Part shown: positions 27,445 through 35,318 of the stretch, piece after piece | Layout: every line of letters starts with the position of its first letter | Position numbering within the stretch: the stretch's first letter is position 1 | Source: an uncultured Dyadobacter sp. | Lineage (GTDB): Bacteria; Bacteroidota; Bacteroidia; Cytophagales; Spirosomataceae | Reading direction: 5' to 3' | NCBI RefSeq assembly: GCF_946482605.1 | Contig: NZ_CAMLSE010000010.1 | Coordinates: 124,001 to 188,000 of the forward strand | DNA length: 64,000 nucleotides | The notes under the pieces: model-generated | Told to the model about the DNA's origin: nothing | The model's input: the letters and a program-made list of their open reading frames with translations, nothing else | Database searches by the model: none | Translations under genes and position numbers: made by a program

Positions 27445-27567
27445 TTATCGAAATAGCTGCCATGCGAGCCAGATACCGCCGGCGATCAGGACAAATGGGA
27501 TGAGCGTGAGCAGTATGCCGACGGCAATCTTGCGTGCGAGCAATACAACATCCGAAAATGTGATCAT
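27445..27567 (-). CDS. 40-residue single-span membrane protein
   Basis: A short ORF starts with ATG at 27567 and encodes MITFSDVVLLARK, then one clear membrane helix (residues 14-37, rich in Ile, Leu, Gly and Trp), ending LFR. The codons look coding: GC-rich third positions match the neighbours. It lies 55 bases downstream of the structured leader RNA and 32 bases before the desaturase gene. It may be a subunit or regulator of that enzyme. No homologue is known to me. Confidence 0.5.
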   Translation of the reverse strand: MITFSDVVLLARKIAVGILLTLIPFVLIAGGIWLAWQLFR

Positions 27568-27622
27568 ATGAAAAGGTTTTATAAAACCGGTTACCTATAA
27601 ACGCAGTGGATTTTATAGTCAC

Positions 27623-27715
27623 GGAAATACCCCGGGGCAGGACAGCCGGCATCTGAAATCGCCAACCACCGAAAATTTCAGACGATCAGCCATAACTGCC
27701 TGGCGGGATATTTCC
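27623..27715 (-). ncRNA. Structured leader RNA, copy 1 (candidate cis-regulatory element)
   Basis: Nested pairing is visible: an outer 11-base helix (27623-27633 with 27705-27715), an inner helix GGCAG/CTGCC (27636-27640 with 27696-27700), and a hairpin TGAAAT/ATTTCA (27654-27659 with 27675-27680). The hairpin loop contains CAACCACCGAAA (plus-strand sense, 27663-27674). CCGGCAT at 27646-27652 is also conserved. The same layout, with the loop sequence kept but the stems changed, occurs at 34413-34505. Both copies precede reverse-strand units containing sulfatases, so the RNA is probably read on the reverse strand. It matches no riboswitch class I recognise. Confidence 0.6.
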
Positions 27716-27924
27716 GGAAAAAGACTGAGGAAATTAGCCGTTTAACAACAGCTTTCGAAATGAAAACGGAACACACAAAGCGAAGAAGTATCCGCTACCC
27801 TGCCCCTGTCTGCCGACGGGACCCTACAAAGTAAATTAACCGCTCTCATATCAGAATGCCTTGGATTAATACTCAGCTCAGGGTGGTTCAGAAGCTTTGC
27901 TTAATAGTATAGTTATTTGATAGA

Positions 27925-27955
27925 CAAAGTAAGTTTAATGTTTTTGAAAAAGCAA
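27925..27955 (-). promoter_or_regulatory. Promoter of the desaturase/sulfatase 1 unit
   Basis: On the reverse strand, TTG (27953-27955), 20 bases, then TTACTTTG (27925-27932), one base off TAnnTTTG, followed by TCTATC. The same arrangement with exactly 20 bases occurs before sulfatase 2 and before susC. The transcript would have a leader of about 350 bases containing the structured RNA. Confidence 0.55.
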
Positions 27956-27982
27956 TACACTGCTGCAAATTTCTTTAAAATA

Positions 27983-28018
27983 AAAAAATGTGGCCGGCAG
28001 CAATGTGCTACCGGCCAC
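27983..28018 (-). terminator. Terminator of the 28074-28979 gene
   Basis: The stem GTGGCCGG / CCGGCCAC has an inner AGCA/TGCT extension. On the reverse strand it is followed by a run of seven T. It lies 55 bases after the stop codon. Confidence 0.8.
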
Positions 28019-28073
28019 AAAAACAGACAAAAAGGAGCCATTGACCCCTTCTGTCGATTGTATATAAACCAAT

Positions 28074-28979
28074 TTATTTCAACTCGGTCAGCCATTGCTG
28101 TGCAAAGGCGCGTGCTGCATTCGTGGGTGTGGCGCCCATGCGGTAGCAAAACTTCCACACATCACTTTTCGCCTCATAGCCTGCATTCACAAATTTCTTC
28201 CTTCCGTTCATGTCCTTCGTCTGCGCAGCGAAGTCCACGCCTTTGCTCTGGTTGAGAAACTCCGTCAGGCGTGCGATCAAGACCTTTTTGGGATCTTTCC
28301 ACTTGTCATATTCAGCTGCATTCGCTTTGTTACGCCGGGCGATGGTCTCTTCCGATTGTCGGATCTCGTCATTAGCCAGGTAGGTAGCATATTGCTTTTT
28401 AAACTCCTCCATATCTGTTTTCAGAAGCGGCTTGATCTTTTTGAAGAATGCGGCATTGCGCTTTCCATCTTCAATCTGCTTTTTAAGCTCCGCCCGCTGC
28501 TCGGCTGGAAGGCTGGTGAGCATGCTTTCCATTCCCGCAAATGTCTCGCCCGACTGGATCTGCATGTCGACCGCCGGCTCTATATCTTTGGCATTCAATC
28601 CCTGCACCCCTTTCAGGCGATTGGCACGGATCTCTTCCTTTCTTTTCTCCGTCACCGCTGCCTCAGTCTGGCCGAAACTCTTTGTAAGCCAGTCATTGTA
28701 ACGCTTTTTGAAATCTTCCGAATTGAAATAGGTCTTTGCAAATGCGCCGGTTTTCTTAACCGCGGCCGCCTGTCCTTCCCCTGAGATCGCACGGCAGGCC
28801 GTTTTCACGGAACTGCTGAAATAAGGGACACTGGTTGTCTGGCTCTGAAGACCATTCCAAACGCGGTTCTGAATATCATTTTTCGAAATGCCATACTCTT
28901 CGAACTCATCTGAAAAAGTGAAATTCAGGAAGGAGACGCAAACGACGTATAACAGGATGGGTACTATTTTATTTTTCAT
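28074..28979 (-). CDS. Exported helical protein of unknown function
   Basis: Protein of 301 residues with a signal peptide (about 1-23, MKNKIVPILLYVVCVSFLNF). The rest is charged and strongly helical, with many Lys, Glu and Ala, and no cysteine-rich or catalytic motif. The C-terminal part (CYRMGATPTNAARAFAQQW) is the least repetitive. It may be a periplasmic coiled-coil or chaperone-like protein, but I do not recognise the family. The lipoprotein gene at 29006-29431 lies 26 bases upstream on the same strand, so the two may form one unit ended by the terminator at 27983-28018. Confidence 0.75.
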   Translation of the reverse strand: MKNKIVPILLYVVCVSFLNFTFSDEFEEYGISKNDIQNRVWNGLQSQTTSVPYFSSSVKTACRAISGEGQAAAVKKTGAFAKTYFNSEDFKKRYNDWLTKSFGQTEAAVTEKRKEEIRANRLKGVQGLNAKDIEPAVDMQIQSGETFAGMESMLTSLPAEQRAELKKQIEDGKRNAAFFKKIKPLLKTDMEEFKKQYATYLANDEIRQSEETIARRNKANAAEYDKWKDPKKVLIARLTEFLNQSKGVDFAAQTKDMNGRKKFVNAGYEAKSDVWKFCYRMGATPTNAARAFAQQWLTELK

Positions 28980-29005
28980 GGCTGGTAATTGTAAAAAAGG
29001 TATGC

Positions 29006-29431
29006 TTATTGTTTTTCGGCTATCATTTCCAGGTCTTCCCCTTCGTACACGACGAAAATGCTCATCTTGCCCGATTTGACATTCCCTACTTTGTCGGTGC
29101 CCTCGTAAATGTCGATCCCGGTGCTACCCGCATTTTTAAGGTTCAGCGTTCCCAGATTTTCGTCCGGCTCCGCGTCACCGTCAATTTTCACCTTCATTTT
29201 CCCGGTCACGATTTCTGAGGAGAATTTGTTGAGCTGAACGACGATCACCGCTTTGGCTGCTTCCAGTGAACGCTCTTCCCCATCGACGGTGAGCTTGGTA
29301 ACCTTGTAGCTTCCTTCAACCTGAGAACTCAATTCCGGGGAAGGGTCTTTGTCCTTGTCATCGCAAGCGAACATAAAGATTGCGAGGATCATCATAACGA
29401 AAATGTTTTTCAAAGCATTGATCTTTTTCAT
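29006..29431 (-). CDS. Small lipoprotein, lipocalin-like
   Basis: Predicted lipoprotein of 141 residues: signal peptide, lipobox MFAC with Cys23, then an Asp/Lys linker (DDKDKDPSPE). The body (VEGSYKVTKLTVDGEE, then alternating beta pattern to YEGEDLEMIAEKQ) resembles the small beta-barrel lipocalin-like lipoproteins of Bacteroidota. No ligand can be inferred. It is divergent from the histidine kinase gene, with about 200 bases between them, and probably co-transcribed with the helical protein downstream. Confidence 0.78.
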   Translation of the reverse strand: MKKINALKNIFVMMILAIFMFACDDKDKDPSPELSSQVEGSYKVTKLTVDGEERSLEAAKAVIVVQLNKFSSEIVTGKMKVKIDGDAEPDENLGTLNLKNAGSTGIDIYEGTDKVGNVKSGKMSIFVVYEGEDLEMIAEKQ

Positions 29432-29633
29432 GGCTGTTTTGATTTGAATGTGGTAAAACTGGATGTGATAATTTGCCTTTCGACATCACAAAGGTAGCCT
29501 GCCGGGGAGGCCTGGATCAATCCTGTAAAAGCACGATTTTTCGAAAATCATACTTTTATAGGATATTATTAAAAGGTTTTATTTCAGAGCTTTGTCACCG
29601 TAATTTTCCAGTCCATTCTACTCTCCGGATCCG

Positions 29634-31562
29634 ATGAAGCTAATATTCCGAACAATTTTTCTATTCATTTTACACACGCAACTCTTCGCTCAGGGCACCG
29701 ATCCCAATGCGATCCTGGAACGTATCCGGAAAAGCAAACAGGACACCAACCGCGTGCTGGCTTACATTGAATACGGACAATACCTGGAAAACCAGAACCT
29801 TGACAGCGCGGCTAAATACTATCTCAAAGCCGATGTATTGAGTGAAAAGCTGGATTACCAGCTCGGCAAATTCAAGTTCCGCTCCAACTATACCTACATC
29901 CTGAACTTGCAGGGTAAGTTTGAAGAAGGTCTGAAACTCAACCGGGAAAGCCTGGAAATCGCCAAAAGGATGAACCACCTGGTCAACATCGGTAAAAGCC
30001 TGAACAACATCGCCGCCAGCTACACGTACATGGGGAATTTTACCGAGGCCATCAAGTACTATCAGCAATCGGCCAGCGAGTTCGACAGGCTGGGTATGAA
30101 GGAATTCCTGCCGAGGCTTTACATCAGCATAGGCACCGCATTTGAGCATGCCAACCTGTTCAACAAGTCTCTGGTTTACAAACAAAAAGCATTACAGCTG
30201 TCGCGACCGATGAAAGACAGCCTGCAACTGGCCGATGTACTGACCAACATCGGCGGGTGCTATTTCAACCTTAAACGGTACAAGGAGAGTCTGGCGCATT
30301 TCAAGGAGGGGCTGGTGGTAGCCGAAAAAATACATTCCGACATCTTCGTGACGCAGGCCTATGCGGGCCTATGCCGGACCAACAGACTTTTGAAAAACCT
30401 CGATGAAGCATGGATTTATGGTAAAAAGGGGTTGGATCTGGCCAGAAAGACGGGCAATGTATTTCTGGAACTGGACTGTCTGCGGGCGTTGATGTTCCTG
30501 GCCGAAGACAGCAATAAGCCGGATCTCTCGGCCCAATACACCAAAGAAGCCCTCACCATTGCGGAAGCGAACGACATGACCGACCACCTGGTGGAGCTTT
30601 ATGAAGATTACGCCACTGACCTCGCACGGCAGAACAACTACAAGGCCGCCTACGACTACCTGATGAAATACGTGATCCTGAACGACTCCATTCAGGGAAT
30701 CGACGTCCAGAAACAATTACAGGAACTGGACACCAAGTACCTCACGGCTCAAAAGGAGAAACAGATCGTGACGCTTGAAAAAGAAAAACAAACCCGCAAT
30801 ACTTTAATATATGGCCTCATAGCGGGATTGGTCGGGTTGATGGCCATTGCCGTGCTGGTATACCGGAACATTGCATTCCGCAAACGGGTCGCCGAGCAGG
30901 AGGTATTACAGCTGCAACAGGAAAAGCAACTGGTGGCAACCAATTCCATTTTGAAAGGACAAGAAGAAGAACGCACCCGCGTAGCCCGTGACCTGCACGA
31001 TGGTCTGGGTGGTTTATTATCTGGTATCAAATTAACTTTAAATTCCGTGAAAGGAAACGTAATTCTGCCCGAGGAAAGCGCCAGGACGTTTACCAGGGCC
31101 CTGACCCAGCTGGACGGCGCCATTAGTGAAATGCGCCGCGTAGCCCATAGCATGATGCCGGAAACACTTGTACGGTTTGGCCTCATCGACGCGTTGAGCG
31201 ATTTTTGCGAAGGAATCAGCGAATCGGGCACACTGAAAGTGACAATGCAGTCATTCGGTTTCGAGAATCGTCTCGATTCACAGGTAGAAGTCGTACTTTA
31301 CCGCGTTGTTCAGGAGCTGTTGAACAATGTGCTCAAATATGCGGATGCCTCCGAAGCACAGGTGCAGCTCACCTGGGTAGAAAACAATGTAAGTGTTACC
31401 GTGGAAGACAACGGAAAGGGTTTTGACATGAAAAACCTGGAACAAAACAAAGGCGCGGGCCTCCGGAATGTGCAGGCGCGGGTGGATTACCTGAACGGTA
31501 CGCTCGATATCCAGTCCAAGCCGGGTGAAGGCACCTCGGTCCTTGTTGAAATCGTACTCTAA
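29634..31562 (+). CDS. TPR-containing sensor histidine kinase (NarL/LiaS type)
   Basis: Membrane sensor kinase of 642 residues. Signal peptide 1-20; tetratricopeptide repeats about 45-345 in the periplasm; a membrane segment at 385-408 (LIYGLIAGLVGLMAIAVLVY); a short coiled coil; a HisKA_3 dimerisation domain with phospho-acceptor His455 in VARDLHDGLGG; and a C-terminal ATPase domain with the N box (ELLNNVLKYADA) and G boxes (DNGKGFDMKNLEQNKGAGLRN). The architecture is common in Bacteroidota. The response regulator gene follows by 44 bases, so the pair forms one two-component system. Targets are unknown; the nearby sulfatase and SusCD genes are candidates by position only. Confidence 0.93.
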   Translation: MKLIFRTIFLFILHTQLFAQGTDPNAILERIRKSKQDTNRVLAYIEYGQYLENQNLDSAAKYYLKADVLSEKLDYQLGKFKFRSNYTYILNLQGKFEEGLKLNRESLEIAKRMNHLVNIGKSLNNIAASYTYMGNFTEAIKYYQQSASEFDRLGMKEFLPRLYISIGTAFEHANLFNKSLVYKQKALQLSRPMKDSLQLADVLTNIGGCYFNLKRYKESLAHFKEGLVVAEKIHSDIFVTQAYAGLCRTNRLLKNLDEAWIYGKKGLDLARKTGNVFLELDCLRALMFLAEDSNKPDLSAQYTKEALTIAEANDMTDHLVELYEDYATDLARQNNYKAAYDYLMKYVILNDSIQGIDVQKQLQELDTKYLTAQKEKQIVTLEKEKQTRNTLIYGLIAGLVGLMAIAVLVYRNIAFRKRVAEQEVLQLQQEKQLVATNSILKGQEEERTRVARDLHDGLGGLLSGIKLTLNSVKGNVILPEESARTFTRALTQLDGAISEMRRVAHSMMPETLVRFGLIDALSDFCEGISESGTLKVTMQSFGFENRLDSQVEVVLYRVVQELLNNVLKYADASEAQVQLTWVENNVSVTVEDNGKGFDMKNLEQNKGAGLRNVQARVDYLNGTLDIQSKPGEGTSVLVEIVL

Positions 31563-31606
31563 CCTGATTATACCGGCGAACGGTTTAACCTATAAAAAAG
31601 AACTTT

Positions 31607-32224
31607 ATGAGTGTCAGAATCCTGATCGTAGACGACCATCCGCTGGTATTGGAAGGACTGAAGTCGTTGCTTGCAGACAGCGAAGGAATACAGGTCGTAG
31701 GTACCGCCACCAATGCGATCGACGCCATTGCATTTCTCAAAAACAATGAAGTCGATATCGCATTTCTGGACATTAACCTGCCGGATATTAGTGGTATCGA
31801 TCTTTGTAAAAAGGTGAAGGACCAGTTTCCGGAAGTTAAAACGCTCGCATTGAGCACATTCAACGAACGCGCCTATGTGTCGCGGATGATCCAGAACGGA
31901 GCCTCGGGTTACCTGATCAAGAGTTCGGGCAAGGAGGATATCCTGGAAGCCATTCAGCAGGTACAGGCCGGAGGATACTTTATGAACGTCCAGTTTGAAC
32001 CGGTGACACCCGCGGTTGCACCCAAATCGGTGCCCTTCCTGACCAGGCGCGAAAAAGAAGTGCTGGTACTCATTGCCGAGGGGATGACCAATCCACAAAT
32101 CGCAGAACAGTTGTTTATCAGCGTCACGACCGTCAACAGCCACCGCCAAAACCTTTTGATGAAATTCGAAGTTTCCAACACCGCCTCGCTGATCAAACTG
32201 GCTGCCGGGTTAGGTTTGATCTGA
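31607..32224 (+). CDS. LuxR/NarL-family response regulator
   Basis: DNA-binding response regulator of 205 residues. Receiver domain 1-120 with the acidic pair Asp9-Asp10, phospho-acceptor Asp55 (FLDINLPD) and Lys105. LuxR-type helix-turn-helix about 140-200 (TRREKEVLVLIAEGMTNPQI, then TVNSHRQNLL). It is the partner of the kinase directly upstream. It ends only six bases before the convergent toxin gene. Confidence 0.94.
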   Translation: MSVRILIVDDHPLVLEGLKSLLADSEGIQVVGTATNAIDAIAFLKNNEVDIAFLDINLPDISGIDLCKKVKDQFPEVKTLALSTFNERAYVSRMIQNGASGYLIKSSGKEDILEAIQQVQAGGYFMNVQFEPVTPAVAPKSVPFLTRREKEVLVLIAEGMTNPQIAEQLFISVTTVNSHRQNLLMKFEVSNTASLIKLAAGLGLI

Positions 32225-32230
32225 CAGGTG

Positions 32231-32491
32231 CTATTTCGAATAATGAAAACGGCATTGAACAACGACAATCGTACTGCCTCTGATCGCATATACCAATCGA
32301 TGTTCGTCATTTATACGTCTTGACCAAAAGCCTGATAACTGATGTCTGAGAGGTTCCGGCTTACCTATTCCTGAAAATGGAGATTGCGCTATTGATTCTA
32401 CAACGCGAATCTTTCGAAGGATGGCTTCGTTTCCTGCCTTCTTCCAGTATTCAAGTTGAGCTAATGCCGTGGGGGTAAACTCTATTTCCAT
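32231..32491 (-). CDS. YoeB/Txe-family mRNA interferase toxin
   Basis: Toxin of 86 residues of the RelE fold. The segment GKPEPLRHQLSGFWSRRIND near residues 42-61 and the C-terminal RFHYSK, with catalytic His83 and Tyr84, are the YoeB hallmarks. YoeB-type toxins cleave mRNA at the ribosome. The start overlaps the antitoxin gene by ten bases, the usual antitoxin-first arrangement. Full length, so probably functional. Confidence 0.9.
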   Translation of the reverse strand: MEIEFTPTALAQLEYWKKAGNEAILRKIRVVESIAQSPFSGIGKPEPLRHQLSGFWSRRINDEHRLVYAIRGSTIVVVQCRFHYSK

Positions 32492-32691
32492 ACATCATCG
32501 AGGCCTAATTTTCGGGTATTACCATCCCGGGCCTCTTTGATAGAGTTTAAAAGTTCAGTTTTATTAGAAGAATTGCTGAGCAGGTAATCGGTCGCATCCT
32601 GCTCCGTCCGGAAATTAATCCCGACCGATTTCAGAAAAGCCTTTACAGTTGCGATCTGATCGTTATCGCCTTCGATAATCAATGTTGCCAT
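32482..32691 (-). CDS. Antitoxin of the YoeB-type toxin
   Basis: Protein of 69 residues directly upstream of and overlapping the toxin gene. The N-terminus (MATLIIEGDNDQIATVKAFL) is a short beta-helix unit rather than a classic Phd/YefM fold. The C-terminal half (LLNSIKEARDGNTRKLGLDD) is the likely toxin-wrapping tail. It probably neutralises the toxin and represses the promoter. It belongs to a Bacteroidota antitoxin type I cannot name with certainty. Confidence 0.8.
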   Translation of the reverse strand: MATLIIEGDNDQIATVKAFLKSVGINFRTEQDATDYLLSNSSNKTELLNSIKEARDGNTRKLGLDDVWK

Positions 32692-32789
32692 ATCGCATTC
32701 ATTTGAAAATCAAATGTACCAATTTTAATGCAATCAAATTGATATACACTACCTGACTATTTGGTGATTAGCCAGGCAGTGTTGAAAAC

Positions 32790-34235
32790 TCAATTTGTCG
32801 CCAAACTGCCAAACGGAAAAATAGCCGATGAAACATGCGCCCGGTTCATGATCTGGCCGAGTTCTTTGGCTTTATCAGGAAACTGGGGTGTAACATTGGT
32901 TTTTTCCTGCGGGTCTTTTGAAAGATCGTACAGCTCCACCAGGGCATCCGGATTTCCAGCCGCTTTCAGGCGTACGGCCTTCCAGTTTCCCTGCCGTACG
33001 GCCTGCCGGCCGCCCTGCTCATGAAATTCCCAGTAGAGGTAATCGTGTTTCTTTTGAGTCGGCCGGCCTCGCAATGCATCCGTGAAAGAAATACCGTCGA
33101 TGCGGGCAGGAGCCTGTGCATTAGCTAATTCGGCAAAAGTGGGCAGAACGTCCCAGAAAGCCCCGATGAAATCACTCTTCGATCCGGGTTTGATCACGCC
33201 GGGCCACCGGGCAGCAAACGGCTCCCGGATACCACCTTCGTACAGATCTCTTTTCACTCCCCGGAAACCAGCGCTGCTGTTGAAAAAATTCGGATCGGCA
33301 CCTCCTTCGATGTGCGGGCCGTTGTCGCTCGTAAAAATCACCAATGTATTTTTGTCGAGTCCCTTTTCTTTCAGTTTTTCCATTACCTGGCCTACATATA
33401 AATCCAGCCTGGCCACCATCGCCGCGAAGGTCGCACGTGGAAACTCCTGCGATGCATAACCCCCATCGGTTGCACGCGGGCCGTAGTCGGCACCTTTGTA
33501 GGGTTTCTCCTCAAATTTGCCCTTGTAATACCTGAACAGGCTATCATCGGGGACGATCAGTTCGGCGTGGGGAAGAATGTAGGGTAAAAACAAAAAGAAA
33601 GGCTGCTTGCCATCCTGTGCGTTAACGAAGCTCAATGCTTTTTTCTGGATCAGGTCAGGAGCGTAATCTTTGTTGTAAATCAAATTCTGGTTGCCTTCCA
33701 GCACCACTTTACGATTATTGTCCCATAAATGGCTTGGGTAATAGCGGTGTGCGAGGCTCTGGCAGTTATAGCCATAAAATTGGTCAAACCCTTGCTTTCC
33801 CGGTTCGCCCTCGGACCCTACCGGCCCAAGGCCCCACTTACCGAACGCCCCTGTCACATAGCCCGCCTTCTTCAATACTTCGGCGATCGTCACCACGGAA
33901 TCGGCAATGGGCTGCTGCCCCTCCGGCTCCACACTCTTGTTTCCGCGGATGTAGGTGTGCCCGGTATGCTGCCCGCTAAGCAACGAAGAACGCGAGGGCG
34001 CACACACTGAAGTACCGGCGTAAAATTGATTGAAAATCATCCCCTCCTTCGCCAGTCGGTCGATATTCGGAGTTCGGATGAGTTTCTGGCCATTGAAGCC
34101 GACATCCCCGTAGCCCAGATCATCGGCCAGGATAAAAATGATATTGGGCTTCGCAGGCCGCGGAGCTTGTGCGAACGAATGGTCTTTAACGAACGAATGG
34201 GTCAGGAGGGTAATCAGCAACAAATACTTTTTCAT
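32790..34235 (-). CDS. Sulfatase 2 (arylsulfatase family)
   Basis: Exported sulfatase of 481 residues with a signal peptide ending HSFAQ. Active-site motif CAPSR at 78-82 (Cys78 becomes formylglycine), Asp38-Asp39 at the metal site, and TSDNGPHIEGGAD for the second metal site. It is shorter than sulfatase 1 and close to the single-domain S1 enzymes. Its leader contains the second copy of the structured RNA (34413-34505) and the shared promoter at 34569-34599. It is flanked on both sides by toxin-antitoxin modules. Confidence 0.92.
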   Translation of the reverse strand: MKKYLLLITLLTHSFVKDHSFAQAPRPAKPNIIFILADDLGYGDVGFNGQKLIRTPNIDRLAKEGMIFNQFYAGTSVCAPSRSSLLSGQHTGHTYIRGNKSVEPEGQQPIADSVVTIAEVLKKAGYVTGAFGKWGLGPVGSEGEPGKQGFDQFYGYNCQSLAHRYYPSHLWDNNRKVVLEGNQNLIYNKDYAPDLIQKKALSFVNAQDGKQPFFLFLPYILPHAELIVPDDSLFRYYKGKFEEKPYKGADYGPRATDGGYASQEFPRATFAAMVARLDLYVGQVMEKLKEKGLDKNTLVIFTSDNGPHIEGGADPNFFNSSAGFRGVKRDLYEGGIREPFAARWPGVIKPGSKSDFIGAFWDVLPTFAELANAQAPARIDGISFTDALRGRPTQKKHDYLYWEFHEQGGRQAVRQGNWKAVRLKAAGNPDALVELYDLSKDPQEKTNVTPQFPDKAKELGQIMNRAHVSSAIFPFGSLATN

Positions 34236-34412
34236 CGGGGAGTAGATTAATACAATTCAGAAAGACATTGCAACCATAAGATTACTTGAATCTAACGCGC
34301 TTCGTACCCGGAAAATTGGCAAAAACCGATGGTTTGGATGCTACCGAGACGTGATTTATAAAATGCAGGAACCCGCAGCGGGAAAAAGGGAGATTGAAGT
34401 GTATCTTTGCTC

Positions 34413-34505
34413 CCGATACCCTGTGACAGCCCGGACGACCGGCATGAATTGACAACCACCGAAAATTCCGGCAAGTCGAGCCAAGGCTGTCCACTAGGGT
34501 ATCGG
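34413..34505 (-). ncRNA. Structured leader RNA, copy 2 (candidate cis-regulatory element)
   Basis: Perfect outer helix CCGATACCCT/AGGGTATCGG (34413-34422 with 34496-34505), second helix GACAGCC/GGCTGTC (34425-34431 with 34485-34491), and an apical hairpin GAATT/AATTC whose loop holds the conserved CAACCACCGAAA (34453-34464). CCGGCAT at 34439-34445 is conserved too. Compared with 27623-27715, stem sequences differ but pair equally well, while the loop is kept. It lies about 180 bases before the sulfatase 2 start codon. No known RNA class was recognised. Confidence 0.6.
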
Positions 34506-34568
34506 AAAGCAGATACGTTCTGAAATATTGCGAATCGGAAGACCGATATAATCTACTTGTTTGATAGA

Positions 34569-34599
34569 CAAAGTAAGGATAAAATGTTTGAAGAAGCAA
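34569..34599 (-). promoter_or_regulatory. Promoter of sulfatase 2
   Basis: Reverse strand: TTG (34597-34599), 20 bases, TTACTTTG (34569-34576), then TCTATCAAA. The 18 bases covering the -7 box and the start region are identical to those at 27916-27933. Confidence 0.6.
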
Positions 34600-34645
34600 A
34601 TGCGTAGTAAAAGAATTTGTGTTTTTTTGACGGTTAATCCATTCG

Positions 34646-35017
34646 CTATTTCAGCAACCTGACGGTATAATCTGCAAACTTGCTATCATCAGTCAGGAGC
34701 CAGAAGTCTTCTACTTGCGACTGGGCGATAAGCAACCGGTCAAAAGGGTCTTTGTGGATAAATGGAAGTTGCTGATATGCGCCCAAGTGCGGGATCTTAA
34801 TATCAATCAGCTGCACCTCCGCCGGCACCAGACGCTCAATGGGCCTTGGGATTGAAAGTTTCAGTAAACCGGCTTTAATGGCGATTTCCCAAAGAGAGCC
34901 AATGCTGAAAAACAGCTCGTTTTGCTTATTCTCAATCAGTTCGATGTGTGTTTGGCTCAGCCTTTCATCGTTAGTCAGGAACCAAAGAAGGATGTGGGTA
35001 TCAAGGAGTATTCTCAT
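34646..35017 (-). CDS. VapC-like PIN-domain toxin
   Basis: PIN-domain ribonuclease of 123 residues. Conserved acidic residues are Asp6 (LLDTHILLW), the Glu in SLWEIAIK (residue 43) and the Asp pair in KDPFDRLLIAQ. The C-terminus LLTDDSKFADYTVRLL is typical of this subfamily. It overlaps the antitoxin gene by four bases. Predicted target: RNA, probably tRNA or rRNA as in other VapC proteins. Confidence 0.9.
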   Translation of the reverse strand: MRILLDTHILLWFLTNDERLSQTHIELIENKQNELFFSIGSLWEIAIKAGLLKLSIPRPIERLVPAEVQLIDIKIPHLGAYQQLPFIHKDPFDRLLIAQSQVEDFWLLTDDSKFADYTVRLLK

Positions 35018-35262
35018 TCAAGTGCGTCAATATCTGTTAGTTCATCCGTGAAATTATCGGGAACGCGAGATATAATGCCTTTGCCGGCGCCTCTTTTGAG
35101 TTCTAGTTTTGGTGTCTCGGAAGGTTCGTGAAACAGGTGATAAGCCCATTCGATTTTGTCCCGAAATTCTTTATCACGCAGGGTTTTCAATTGCCTTCTA
35201 AGCAATTCGTTTTCCTTTCTTAATGCGTCGAAATCCTTTTGAGAGATAACAGGAGTACTCAT
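35014..35262 (-). CDS. Antitoxin partner of the VapC-like toxin
   Basis: Protein of 82 residues that overlaps the PIN gene by four bases (ATGA). Residues 10-40 form a charged coiled coil (LRKENELLRRQLKTLRDKEF). The C-terminal segment GKGIISRVPDNFTDELTDID resembles the tail of DUF2281-type antitoxins, which binds the toxin. A clear DNA-binding fold was not seen. Confidence 0.82.
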   Translation of the reverse strand: MSTPVISQKDFDALRKENELLRRQLKTLRDKEFRDKIEWAYHLFHEPSETPKLELKRGAGKGIISRVPDNFTDELTDIDALE

Positions 35263-35318
35263 GGTTTTGCATTTACATGATAGGTAAATTTAAGATAAGT
35301 ACTCCTGAAATCCAATCC

